This document shows, one piece after another, positions 1 to 6,268 of a stretch of 12,380 bases of DNA. This DNA is from Sphingopyxis sp. GTDB taxonomy: Bacteria; Pseudomonadota; Alphaproteobacteria; Sphingomonadales; Sphingomonadaceae. The notes under the pieces are model-generated. The model saw only the letters and a program-made list of their open reading frames with translations, searched no databases and was not told the origin of the DNA. How positions within the stretch are numbered: position 1 is the first letter of the stretch; every line of letters begins with the position of its first letter. Made by a program: the position numbers and the translations under genes. The stretch covers positions 1 to 12,380 of the forward strand of contig JAHCKJ010000036.1 of assembly GCA_026125835.1 (NCBI GenBank), written 5' to 3'.

Positions 1-304
1 CGCCTTCGGCGCGCAGCCGATAGGCGCAGGTCTGCGGCAGCCATTCCAGATCGTCGACCTTCGATTGCGTCAGCGTCAGGCAATCGGGAACATGGCGGCG
101 GCGATGCTTGTAATCGTTGCAGCGAGCGGTCGACAGATCGAGCAGGCGGCATGCGACATTGGTCGGATAGATGCGGCCGGTGTCCTCGTCCTCCAGCTTG
201 TGGAGACAGCATTTGCCGCAGCCGTCGCACAGCGCTTCCCATTGACCGGCGTCGAGGCTGGCGAGCGGCGCCTCCCAAAAGGGGTGCGCCGTCGTCACGG
301 TCAT
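1..304 (-). CDS. YcgN/UPF0260-type cysteine-cluster protein, partial (C-terminus outside window)
   Basis: The minus strand encodes 101 residues of an open frame that continues past the window edge. It begins MTVTTAHPFWEAPLASLD and has a CDGCGKCC cluster at residues 26-33, followed by Cys52, Cys62, Cys75 and Cys93. This spacing, with the motif NVACRLLDL and the pair DC-LTL, is typical of the YcgN family, small proteins (about 145-150 aa) that probably bind a metal or Fe-S cluster and whose exact role is unknown. About two thirds is visible. The ATG overlaps the stop of the upstream SCO gene by four bases (ATGA at 304-301), so the two are probably translationally coupled. A link to metal handling fits the SCO partner but is inferred. 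Confidence 0.9.
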   Translation of the reverse strand, partial: MTVTTAHPFWEAPLASLDAGQWEALCDGCGKCCLHKLEDEDTGRIYPTNVACRLLDLSTARCNDYKHRRRHVPDCLTLTQSKVDDLEWLPQTCAYRLRAEG

Positions 305-945
305 TTCACCCACTTCGCCAGCTCGGCGGCGACTTTGTCGGGCGCGCCTTCGTCGGCGTCGGTCGACGGATCGTCGAGCGGCAACAGCGCCAGCGGCTTG
401 CCCGCCGGATCCATCAGAAAGGCGAGCTGGCTGTGCGCCATGAGATAGCGGTCGGGCGCCGACCCGTCGACCTTGTGATAGGTGACGACATAGGCCTTGG
501 CGACCGCGGCGATCTGGTCGGGCGTGCCGGTCAGCCCCAGCAGACGCGGATGATAGCGCGCCACAAACGGCTTCAACGCTTCGGGCGTATCACGCGCCGG
601 ATCGACGGTGATGAACAGCGGCGCGATTTTGGCGCCGCGCGCCGGGTCGGCCTTTTCGAACTGCGCCAGCCCGCGCATCAGTTTCTGCAGATCGACGGGG
701 CAGATATCGGGGCAAAAACTGTAGCCGAAATAGATCAGGCGATATTGTCCTGCAAAGTCGGTGTCGCGGACGGTGTTGCCATTCTGGTCGGTCAGCGTGA
801 AGGGGCCGCCGATCCGCGCACCTTCGAGCGGCGGCGTCGCGGCGGGCGCGTCCGCGGGCGGGTTGCACGCCGTCGCCATCGCGCCGAGCGAGAGGATCAG
901 GCTTGCGCGGACCAGCTTTTGTCCGATATTCGCGATATTCATCAT
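301..945 (-). CDS. SCO1/SenC family copper-binding lipoprotein (cytochrome oxidase assembly)
   Basis: This is a 214-aa protein of the SCO family, thioredoxin-fold periplasmic copper chaperones that deliver copper to, or reduce, the CuA site of cytochrome c oxidase. Residues 1-26 form a signal peptide ending in ATAC, a plausible lipobox with Cys27 as the lipidated residue, so the protein is probably anchored in the inner membrane facing the periplasm. The copper ligands are all present: CPDIC (Cys78 and Cys82) and His171 in YLMAHSQLAF. FITVDPARDTPE (about 111-122) is a family signature. A second ATG lies one codon downstream (942), so the start is uncertain by one residue. It overlaps the following cysteine-cluster gene and is divergent from the ankyrin gene. 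No oxidase subunits lie in the window. Confidence 0.95.
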   Translation of the reverse strand: MMNIANIGQKLVRASLILSLGAMATACNPPADAPAATPPLEGARIGGPFTLTDQNGNTVRDTDFAGQYRLIYFGYSFCPDICPVDLQKLMRGLAQFEKADPARGAKIAPLFITVDPARDTPEALKPFVARYHPRLLGLTGTPDQIAAVAKAYVVTYHKVDGSAPDRYLMAHSQLAFLMDPAGKPLALLPLDDPSTDADEGAPDKVAAELAKWVK

Positions 946-983
946 GCGGCCAGCCTTGGTCGGCTAACCCGCGAAAATCAACC

Positions 984-1010
984 ATTCTCGTCGCCACGCC
1001 GCGACGGAAT
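984..1010. promoter_or_regulatory. dyad symmetry in the divergent SCO/ankyrin promoter gap
   Basis: The arms CGTCGC (989-994) and GCGACG (1001-1006) are separated by CACGCC, and the symmetry extends outward to ATTC (984-987) and GAAT (1007-1010) with one extra T on the left. This gives near-perfect 10-bp arms. The element sits in the 84-bp gap between two divergent genes, 20 bp before the ankyrin ATG. It could be an operator or a hairpin in the 5' leader. The inverted repeat is seen directly; the function is inferred. Confidence 0.4.
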
Positions 1011-1029
1011 CCGACACGAGTGATTGCAC

Positions 1030-1647
1030 ATGGTCCGTCGCCCCCCGTTCCGCCTCGCCTTTATGCTCGCTTGCATCGCCACCGCCGCGGCGCTTCCCGG
1101 TCCGGCGCAGGGGCAGTTTCGCGGCGGTTATGCCTTTCTGCAGGCGGTCGAGGCGCGCGACGGGACCAAGGCGACCGAGGCGTTGCAGGACGATTCGACG
1201 CTCATCAACAGCCGCCACCCCGACCGCGGCGAAACCGCGCTCGCGATCGTTGCGAAGCGGCGCGACACGACCTGGCTGCGCTTTCTGCTCGCCAAGGGGG
1301 CCGACCCGGCGCTGGCCGACCGGCAGGGCATGACACCGCTGATGCACGCCGCGCTGCTGAACTTTACCGATGGCGCAGAGGAACTGCTCGATGCCAGGGC
1401 GCCGGTCGACCAGGCGAACCGACGCGGCGAAACGGCGCTGATCCTGGCGGTGCAGACCAAGAATGTCGCAATGGTGCGGCTGCTCGTCCGGCGCGGCGCC
1501 AATCCCGACCGCGCCGACCATGTCGCGGGCATGTCGGCGCGCGATTATGCGAAGCGCGACGACCGCACCGGACAGATCATTGCCCTGCTCGATGCCAAAA
1601 ATGATGCACCGATCCGCGAATTGGGGCCCAGCATCGGGCCGGGTTGA
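1030..1647 (+). CDS. secreted ankyrin-repeat protein
   Basis: This is a 205-aa protein. Residues 1-28 form a signal peptide: RR near the start, a hydrophobic stretch LAFMLACIATAAAL, and a likely signal peptidase I site after AQG. About four ankyrin repeats follow: a weak one at about 33-65, then copies starting near GETALAIV (67), GMTPLMHA (100) and GETALILA (about 133), and a degenerate one from about 166. Ankyrin repeats are protein-binding scaffolds, so a periplasmic interaction partner is likely, but none can be named. I chose the ATG at 1030; a TTG two codons upstream (1024) is also possible. There is no strong ribosome binding site. The gene stands alone between the divergent SCO gene and the rib operon, and its stop lies 57 bp before ribB. 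Confidence 0.85.
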   Translation: MVRRPPFRLAFMLACIATAAALPGPAQGQFRGGYAFLQAVEARDGTKATEALQDDSTLINSRHPDRGETALAIVAKRRDTTWLRFLLAKGADPALADRQGMTPLMHAALLNFTDGAEELLDARAPVDQANRRGETALILAVQTKNVAMVRLLVRRGANPDRADHVAGMSARDYAKRDDRTGQIIALLDAKNDAPIRELGPSIGPG

Positions 1648-1654
1648 CCAGTTC

Positions 1655-1698
1655 AATGTGATAATTTGGTTGACAATCACATTATGATGTGAAACATC
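1655..1698 (+). promoter_or_regulatory. AT-rich ribB promoter/operator with three ATGTGA half-sites
   Basis: The short gap before ribB is sharply AT-rich compared with its surroundings. It contains ATGTGA at 1656-1661, its complement TCACAT at 1677-1682, and ATGTGA again at 1687-1692. The last two form the perfect palindrome TCACATTATGATGTGA. The first two form an 8-bp inverted repeat, AATGTGAT (1655-1662) and ATCACATT (1676-1683). Half-site centres lie 21 and 10 bp apart, that is, about two turns and one turn of the helix. TTGACA (1670-1675) matches a consensus -35 box; the -10 region at about 1692-1698 is poor. If used, this promoter would start transcription near the ATG at 1705. The repeats are seen; promoter and operator roles are inferred. 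Confidence 0.6.
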
Positions 1699-1704
1699 GG
1701 TCGC

Positions 1705-2979
1705 ATGTCCACACAGCTTATCGAGCGCATCCGCGCCATCGTCGACGACGGCAGCATGTCGCGGTCGGGCCTTGCCCGCGCGGCGGGGCTGCACGCCAAC
1801 AGCCTGCGCGACCTCGAATCGCCCGGCTGGAACCCCACCGCCGAAACGCTGCGCAAACTGGAAAACTGGCTGGCGCACGGCAGCGACCTGTCGCCGATGG
1901 CGACGCCCGAAGAGATTATCGCCGAGGCGCGCAACGGCCGCATGTTCATCCTGGTCGACGACGAGGACCGCGAGAATGAGGGCGATCTGGTCATCCCGGC
2001 GCAGATGGCGACCCCCGACGCGGTGAATTTCATGGCGACGCACGGCCGCGGGCTGATCTGCCTGACGCTGACCCGCGCGCGCGTCGACCAGCTTGGGCTC
2101 GAACTGATGAGCCGCGCGAACGGCACCCGCCACGAAACCGCCTTCACCACCTCGATCGAGGCGCGCGAGGGTGTGACCACCGGCATTTCGGCCGCCGACC
2201 GCGCGCGCACCGTGTCGGTCGCGATCGACGCATCGAAGGGCCGCGACGACATCGTCACCCCCGGTCACGTCTTTCCGCTGATCGCGCGCGATGGCGGCGT
2301 GCTGGTGCGCGCCGGGCATACCGAGGCGTCGGTCGATATCGCGCGGCTCGCGGGGCTCAACCCGTCGGGGGTGATCTGCGAGATCATGAACGACGACGGG
2401 TCGATGGCGCGGCTCGACGACCTCATTCCCTTCGCGCGGCGCCACGGGCTGAAGATCGGGACGATCGCCGACCTGATCGCCTATCGCCACCGCAACGACC
2501 GGCTGGTCGAATGCGTGTCGGACGAGCCGTTCGAATCGGATTATGGCGGCGACTGGCGGCTCAAATCCTATCGCAACAAGATCGACGGCAGCGTCAATCT
2601 GGTGCTGCAAAAGGGCGCAGTCGATCCCGATGGCGTGACACTGGTGCGCATGCACCCGGTGTCAATCTTTGACGACATCATGGGGCGCCCGGGACCGAAG
2701 AAGCGCCGCCTGCAACGCTCGATGGAAGCGATTGGCGAGGCTGGGTCGGGGGTCATCGTCATGCTGATGCGCCCCTTGCCCGGATCGGCGGCGGCCGAGG
2801 AGACTCCGCCGCCGTCAGGCGGCATGGACCTTCGCACCTATGGCATCGGCGCCCAGATCCTGGCCGATCTTGGTGTCCATGCGATGGAGCTGCTGACGCC
2901 CTCGCACAATAATCTCGTCGGGCTGGAGGGCTATGGCCTGTCGGTCGTCGGCGAACGCTCGATCCCCGGAGAAGCATGA
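1705..2979 (+). CDS. ribB: HTH-RibB-RibA* fusion: 3,4-dihydroxy-2-butanone 4-phosphate synthase
   Basis: This 424-aa cytoplasmic protein has three parts. Residues 18-56 read as an XRE-like helix-turn-helix: SRSGLARAAGL, a likely recognition helix HANSLRDLE, then NPTAETLRKLENWL. Residues 66-262 are a complete RibB, which converts ribulose 5-phosphate to dihydroxybutanone phosphate plus formate. Its signatures are intact: LVDDEDRENEGDL (83-95), GRGLICLTLT, HETAFTTSI, GVTTGIS, PGHVFPL and RAGHTEASVD. Residues 268-424 resemble GTP cyclohydrolase II but are degenerate: the position of the SECLTGD segment reads HPVSIFDD (317-324), the later zinc cysteines are replaced by PGPKKRR, and RQEGRGIG is absent. 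Only the C-terminal DLRTYGIGAQILADLGV and LVGLEGYGL survive. It cannot be expected to act on GTP. A start at Met65 (1897) would give plain RibB but has no ribosome binding site, and the HTH is in frame and well formed. ribH follows one base after the stop. Confidence 0.93.
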   Translation: MSTQLIERIRAIVDDGSMSRSGLARAAGLHANSLRDLESPGWNPTAETLRKLENWLAHGSDLSPMATPEEIIAEARNGRMFILVDDEDRENEGDLVIPAQMATPDAVNFMATHGRGLICLTLTRARVDQLGLELMSRANGTRHETAFTTSIEAREGVTTGISAADRARTVSVAIDASKGRDDIVTPGHVFPLIARDGGVLVRAGHTEASVDIARLAGLNPSGVICEIMNDDGSMARLDDLIPFARRHGLKIGTIADLIAYRHRNDRLVECVSDEPFESDYGGDWRLKSYRNKIDGSVNLVLQKGAVDPDGVTLVRMHPVSIFDDIMGRPGPKKRRLQRSMEAIGEAGSGVIVMLMRPLPGSAAAEETPPPSGGMDLRTYGIGAQILADLGVHAMELLTPSHNNLVGLEGYGLSVVGERSIPGEA

Positions 2980-2980
2980 C

Positions 2981-3406
2981 ATGGCGCACGTCCTGATCGT
3001 CGAAGCCCGTTTTTATTCGCACCTCAACGACATGCTGATCGACGGCGTGCGCAGCGCGCTCGAGGCCGAAGGACACAGCCACGAGACGGTGACCGTCCCC
3101 GGCGCGCTCGAAATTCCCGCGGCGATCTCGCTCGCCGCCGACACCGGCCGCTTTGACGCCTATGTCGCGCTCGGCGTCGTCATCCGCGGCGAAACCTATC
3201 ATTTCGAGGTCGTGTCGAACGAAAGTGCGCGCGGCATCATGGCGCTGACCCTCGACGGGCTGGCGATCGGCAACGGCATTTTGACCGTCGAGAATGAAGA
3301 ACAGGCGCTTGCGCGCGCCGACAAGACGCGCAAGGATAAGGGCGGCGAAGCGGCCAAGGCCGCGCTCGCCATGCTCGCGCTGAAGGAACAGTTCGGCATT
3401 GGTTGA
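2981..3406 (+). CDS. ribH: 6,7-dimethyl-8-ribityllumazine synthase
   Basis: This 141-aa protein condenses dihydroxybutanone phosphate (made by the gene just upstream) with the ribityl-pyrimidine to give lumazine, the penultimate step of riboflavin synthesis. Family signatures are VPGALEIPAA (39-48), LGVVIRGETYHFE (64-76) with the probable catalytic His74, NESARGI (80-86), and GNGILTVENEEQALARA (98-112). Length is normal for the family, which assembles into pentamers or 60-mer capsids. The ATG at 2981 is supported by GGAGAAG at 2968-2974, six bases upstream, inside the end of ribB. It is certainly co-transcribed with ribB. nusB, a frequent partner of ribH, does not follow; a membrane protein gene overlaps its end instead. 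Confidence 0.97.
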   Translation: MAHVLIVEARFYSHLNDMLIDGVRSALEAEGHSHETVTVPGALEIPAAISLAADTGRFDAYVALGVVIRGETYHFEVVSNESARGIMALTLDGLAIGNGILTVENEEQALARADKTRKDKGGEAAKAALAMLALKEQFGIG

Positions 3407-4058
3407 TCGCCCGCCCCCCAGCCGTTTTTCCGTCGTCGAGCGCGGCGGGCGGCTGGTGGTGATCGATCGCGAAACCGGTCAGGTTCCGCTAACCGCCGCC
3501 GAGCGGATGGAAATTCACGATCGCCGGCTAGGCATCGAACCGGCCCGGCCCGGCCGCGCCAGCACCGCGCCCGATTTGTCGGCCGCGGCGCGCTCCGAAT
3601 CGGGACTGAGCGCGCGACCCGCGCCGAACCAGCCCCCGGTGCCGAATCCCGCCCCCGCCAAGCCGCGCATTACCGCCGCGACGGCCGAACCGGGCAAGCG
3701 GCCCTGGGCCACCGCGCCGAAAGACCGGCCAGCGCCGAAATCCGATACTGCTCCAGCGCCCGCGCGCATCCCCGACCGAGCGCCACCGCAAAGCGGCGGT
3801 CGCAAGACGATCGTCACCGGCAAATGGTGGGATGCCAAGGGGCCGCGCACGATCGAGCTTGGCCCCAAAGGTCAGCAGACGCTGAGCGGCGGATTCGCGA
3901 CGCTGTTTTTCGTGCTGCTGACCGCCGTCATCGTCGCGCTGATTATCCAGCCCTTCCTGCTGTTTGTCGGCGCTTTCCTGCTGTTCCGTTTCGGCAGCAA
4001 TATCCTCGGTCCGCTGGGCGCCGGGATCGTCGACAAGGCGATTGCGGAGAGAAATTGA
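3399..4058 (+). CDS. proline/alanine-rich membrane protein of unknown function
   Basis: This 219-aa protein is not recognised. A short N-terminal part (about 8-45) with VVERGGRLVVIDRETG looks folded. Residues about 46-132 are low-complexity and rich in Pro, Ala and Arg, probably disordered. A conserved-looking patch GKWWDAKGPRTIELGP (141-156) follows, then a strongly hydrophobic segment at about 165-206, long enough for two membrane passes, and a short polar tail. The chosen start is TTG at 3399, overlapping the ribH stop by eight bases, with AAGGAA at 3383-3388 as a plausible ribosome binding site. The first in-frame ATG is only at 3507 and would remove the N-terminal segment. Position suggests the third gene of the rib operon. 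A role in flavin biology is possible but there is no direct evidence. Confidence 0.75.
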   Translation: MVDRPPPSRFSVVERGGRLVVIDRETGQVPLTAAERMEIHDRRLGIEPARPGRASTAPDLSAAARSESGLSARPAPNQPPVPNPAPAKPRITAATAEPGKRPWATAPKDRPAPKSDTAPAPARIPDRAPPQSGGRKTIVTGKWWDAKGPRTIELGPKGQQTLSGGFATLFFVLLTAVIVALIIQPFLLFVGAFLLFRFGSNILGPLGAGIVDKAIAERN

Positions 4059-4152
4059 TCGTCGCCCCCCGCGGAGGCGGGGGCCGTTGTGAGCCTCATT
4101 CCGCCTCGTTGCGAAAACCGATAGCGGCCGCCGCCTTCGCGGGGGCGACGAT
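4058..4152. repeat. inverted pair of GC-rich REP-like palindromes, probable two-way terminator
   Basis: ATCGTCGCCCCC at 4058-4069 is repeated exactly in inverted orientation as GGGGGCGACGAT at 4141-4152. Allowing one inserted C, the match continues inward for ten more bases with one mismatch (GCGGAGGCGG at 4071-4080 against CCGCCTTCGC at 4131-4140). The left copy also folds by itself: CCCCCGC and GCGGGGG (4066-4072 and 4077-4083) around a GGAG loop. The pair fills the gap between two convergent genes, so it probably ends transcription from both sides. Repeats of this type (CCCCCGCGAAGGCGGGGG) are, to my knowledge, common between sphingomonad genes. Confidence 0.75.
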
Positions 4153-4157
4153 GTAAA

Positions 4158-5243
4158 TTATGCGTCCACCAGCGCCGGATAGTCGGTGTACCCTTCGGCG
4201 CCCGGCGAATACCAGGTTTGCGGATTGTCGGCGGCCCACGGTGCCCCGCTCTTGATCCGCTCGACCAGATCGGGGTTGCCGATAAACGGACGGCCAAAGG
4301 CGATCGCTTCCGCCACTCCGCTCGCCAGCGCCGCCTCCGCCTTTGCCACATCATAATCGCTGGTGAGGATCAGCGGGCCTTTGAACACCTTGCGAATCGC
4401 GGGCGACTGCTTCGGAACATCGGTGTTGCCGAACGTCCCGTCGGGGCCGGGTTCGCGCAGTTCGAGGAAGCCGATACCAAGCGCGTCGAGCGCCCCGGCG
4501 GCCGCCGTGAACAACGGCTCCGGATTGCTGTCATCGACGCCCTGCGTCTCGCCGTTCGGCGACAGGCGCACCGACACGCGGTCGGCGCCCCAGACGCCGG
4601 TCAGCGCTTCGGTCACTTCGCGCAACAGGCGGATGCGGTTTTCGACCGGGCCGCCATAATCATCGTCGCGCAGGTTCGAATTGTCGCGCAAAAACTGGTC
4701 GATCAGATAGCCGTTGGCGCCGTGCAGCTGGACCCCGTCAAACCCCGCTTTTTTGGCATTTTCGGCGGCGTGGACATAATCGGCGATCACGCGGGGGATC
4801 TCGTTCAGTTCCAGCGGGCGCGCGACTTCCAGATCGCGGCGGCCGACCGGGGTATGCGCCCGCCCGGCGCCGACGGTGGCCGACGCCGACACCGGCGGCT
4901 TGCCGTCGTTGAACACCGAATGGACAAGGCGGCCCATGTGCCACAGCTGCGCGATGATCCGCCCGCCCGCGGCATGGACGGCATCGGTCACCGGCTTCCA
5001 GCCTTCGACCTGCGCATCGGTCCACAGGCCGGGAGCCGACGGCCAGCCCAGCCCTTCCTGCGAAATGCCGGTCGCTTCCGAAATGATCAGTCCGGCCGAA
5101 GCGCGCTGGCGATAATATTCAACCGCCAGTTCGTTGGGGACAAAGCCCGGCCCGGCGCGGCCGCGGGTCAGCGGCGCCATGATGATGCGGTTCGGTGCCT
5201 CGATGGCGCCCAGCTTGATCGGGTCGAAAAGCGATACGGCCAT
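4158..5243 (-). CDS. Old Yellow Enzyme family flavin-dependent alkene reductase
   Basis: This 361-aa protein has a single TIM-barrel domain that binds FMN and reduces activated C=C bonds (or nitro/nitrate esters, as NemA does) with NADPH. Family signs are LFDPIKLGAIEAPNRIIMAPLTR at the N-terminus, QLWHMGR (99-105), and the active-site motif LHGANGYLIDQF (173-184), with His174 and Asn177 as substrate-binding residues and Tyr179 following. YGGPVENRIRL and IAFGRPFIGNPDLVERI near the C-terminus (phosphate binding) are also typical. The start at 5243 is fixed by GGAGGA (5252-5247) just upstream; the frame stays open for 20 more codons but those residues do not look like OYE. The physiological substrate is unknown. 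It is convergent with the rib operon and divergent from the EamA transporter. It uses the FMN that the rib genes help make, though coupling is not shown. Confidence 0.95.
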   Translation of the reverse strand: MAVSLFDPIKLGAIEAPNRIIMAPLTRGRAGPGFVPNELAVEYYRQRASAGLIISEATGISQEGLGWPSAPGLWTDAQVEGWKPVTDAVHAAGGRIIAQLWHMGRLVHSVFNDGKPPVSASATVGAGRAHTPVGRRDLEVARPLELNEIPRVIADYVHAAENAKKAGFDGVQLHGANGYLIDQFLRDNSNLRDDDYGGPVENRIRLLREVTEALTGVWGADRVSVRLSPNGETQGVDDSNPEPLFTAAAGALDALGIGFLELREPGPDGTFGNTDVPKQSPAIRKVFKGPLILTSDYDVAKAEAALASGVAEAIAFGRPFIGNPDLVERIKSGAPWAADNPQTWYSPGAEGYTDYPALVDA

Positions 5244-5246
5244 AAA

Positions 5247-5252
5247 TCCTCC
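5247..5252 (-). promoter_or_regulatory. ribosome binding site deciding the OYE start
   Basis: The minus strand reads GGAGGA, then TTT, then the ATG at 5243-5241. This is a full Shine-Dalgarno core, stronger than most in the window, though the spacing is short. It picks the internal ATG over a longer reading that would begin at 5303. Confidence 0.7.
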
Positions 5253-5356
5253 ACATTCCAAATTCAGCGCGACGACCGATCGGGCCGCCGCTATGGCCCG
5301 CAAAGCTATGGACGCCGCACTGCCTGCACAATGGTCAGTATCAAAAGAAAATCTAA

Positions 5357-6268
5357 ATGACAGCCAAGATCGAAAGCCTCGACGCGGATGAACGCCCGCT
5401 CCCGTTTGCGGGGCGCTGGGCGTTTCTGGCGCTGCTCGCGGGCAATATCTCGCTGTCGGTCGGCGCGCTGTTCGTCCGCCTCGCCGACACCGGACCGACC
5501 GCGTCGGCTTTCTGGCGCATGGCGATCGCGCTGCCCTTCCTGCTCGCGCTGGCGTGGCGCGAAAGCGGCGGGCGGCTGCCGCCGCGAAACGCCATCGTGG
5601 TTGCCAGCGCCGCAGGCATTTTTTTCGCGCTCGACCTCGTCGCCTGGCATATCGGCATCCTCCAGACCAAGGTCGCCAACGCGACCTTATTCGGCAATTG
5701 CGCCAGCATCCTTTTGGTGCTCTGGGGCATTTTCCTCGCGCGCCGCTGGCCGCGCGGGTGGCAGGCGCTGGCGATCCTGCTCGCCTTTGCCGGATCGGCG
5801 CTGCTCATGGGGCAAAGTTACGAATTGTCGCCCGCCTATCTGGTCGGCGACCTGCTCAGCCTGCTCGCGGGCGTGCTTTACACCGGCTATGTCATTCTGA
5901 TGCAGCGCGTGCGCGGGACGCTCGAACCCTGGACCGCGCTGGGCATTTCATCGCTCGTCTGTGTCCCGATCCTGCTCGGCACCGCCTTTGCGCTGGGCGA
6001 GACGATCATGCCGCAAAACTGGACCCCGCTGATCCTGCTCGCGCTGACCAGCCAGATCATCGGGCAGGGGCTGATCACCTGGTCCTTGCCGCGCTTCTCG
6101 CCGCTCGTCATCGGGCTGACCTTGCTCGTCCAACCGGCGGTCGCGGCGCTGGCAGGCTGGCTGGCGTTCGGCGAGCTGCTCGGCCCGCTCGACATTTTCG
6201 GCGGCATGATGGTCGGTGCGGCGCTGGTGCTGATCCGGTTGCCGAACCGCCGCGCCGCGCCTATCTGA
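5357..6268 (+). CDS. EamA/DMT superfamily inner-membrane transporter
   Basis: This 303-aa integral membrane protein has two EamA repeats of about five helices each, ten helices in total. The first repeat runs from WAFLALLAGNISLSVGALFVR (about 16-36) through SAFWRMAIALPFLLALAW and LFGNCASILLVLWGIFLARR to the mid-protein. The second begins near YLVGDLLSLLAGVLYTGYV (about 159-177) and ends with LAGWLAFGELLGPLDIFGGMMVGAALVLI. The AFGE-LGPLDIFGG pattern in the last two helices is typical of the family. Members export amino acids, metabolites or drugs, and the substrate cannot be read from sequence. The ribosome binding site is weak (AAAAGAAAA just before the ATG). The stop overlaps the COQ9-type gene by one base (TGATG), so the two are probably co-translated. 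RibN-type riboflavin transporters also belong to this superfamily, but nothing specific supports that here. Confidence 0.92.
   Translation: MTAKIESLDADERPLPFAGRWAFLALLAGNISLSVGALFVRLADTGPTASAFWRMAIALPFLLALAWRESGGRLPPRNAIVVASAAGIFFALDLVAWHIGILQTKVANATLFGNCASILLVLWGIFLARRWPRGWQALAILLAFAGSALLMGQSYELSPAYLVGDLLSLLAGVLYTGYVILMQRVRGTLEPWTALGISSLVCVPILLGTAFALGETIMPQNWTPLILLALTSQIIGQGLITWSLPRFSPLVIGLTLLVQPAVAALAGWLAFGELLGPLDIFGGMMVGAALVLIRLPNRRAAPI

Noticed and set aside
1670..1688. TTGACA with TATGAT as a -35/-10 pair before ribB
   Set aside because: Only 7 bp separate the hexamers, far too close for a sigma-70 promoter. A -10 near 1692-1698 is better placed though weaker.
1648..1704. FMN riboswitch or CRP site before ribB
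   Set aside because: The gap is too short for an FMN riboswitch and lacks its conserved segments. The TGTGA/TCACA arms are 15 bp apart, not the 6 bp of a CRP site.
964..2655. A 563-codon open frame on the minus strand across the ankyrin gene and ribB
   Set aside because: It is antisense to two convincing genes, has no recognisable domain, and is Arg/His/Ala/Val-rich in the way expected from reading a high-GC gene backwards.
5244..5303. A 20-residue N-terminal extension of the OYE protein
   Set aside because: The ATG at 5243 has a GGAGGA site directly upstream and the protein there begins in the usual OYE manner; the extension has no family similarity.
5318..5338. Possible dyad (ACTGCC...GGTCAGT) between the OYE and EamA genes
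   Set aside because: Only about five outer base pairs match with a long unpaired centre; too weak to call an operator.
4218..5360. A 380-codon open frame on the plus strand opposite the Old Yellow Enzyme gene
   Set aside because: The opposite strand carries a full set of OYE motifs; this frame has none.
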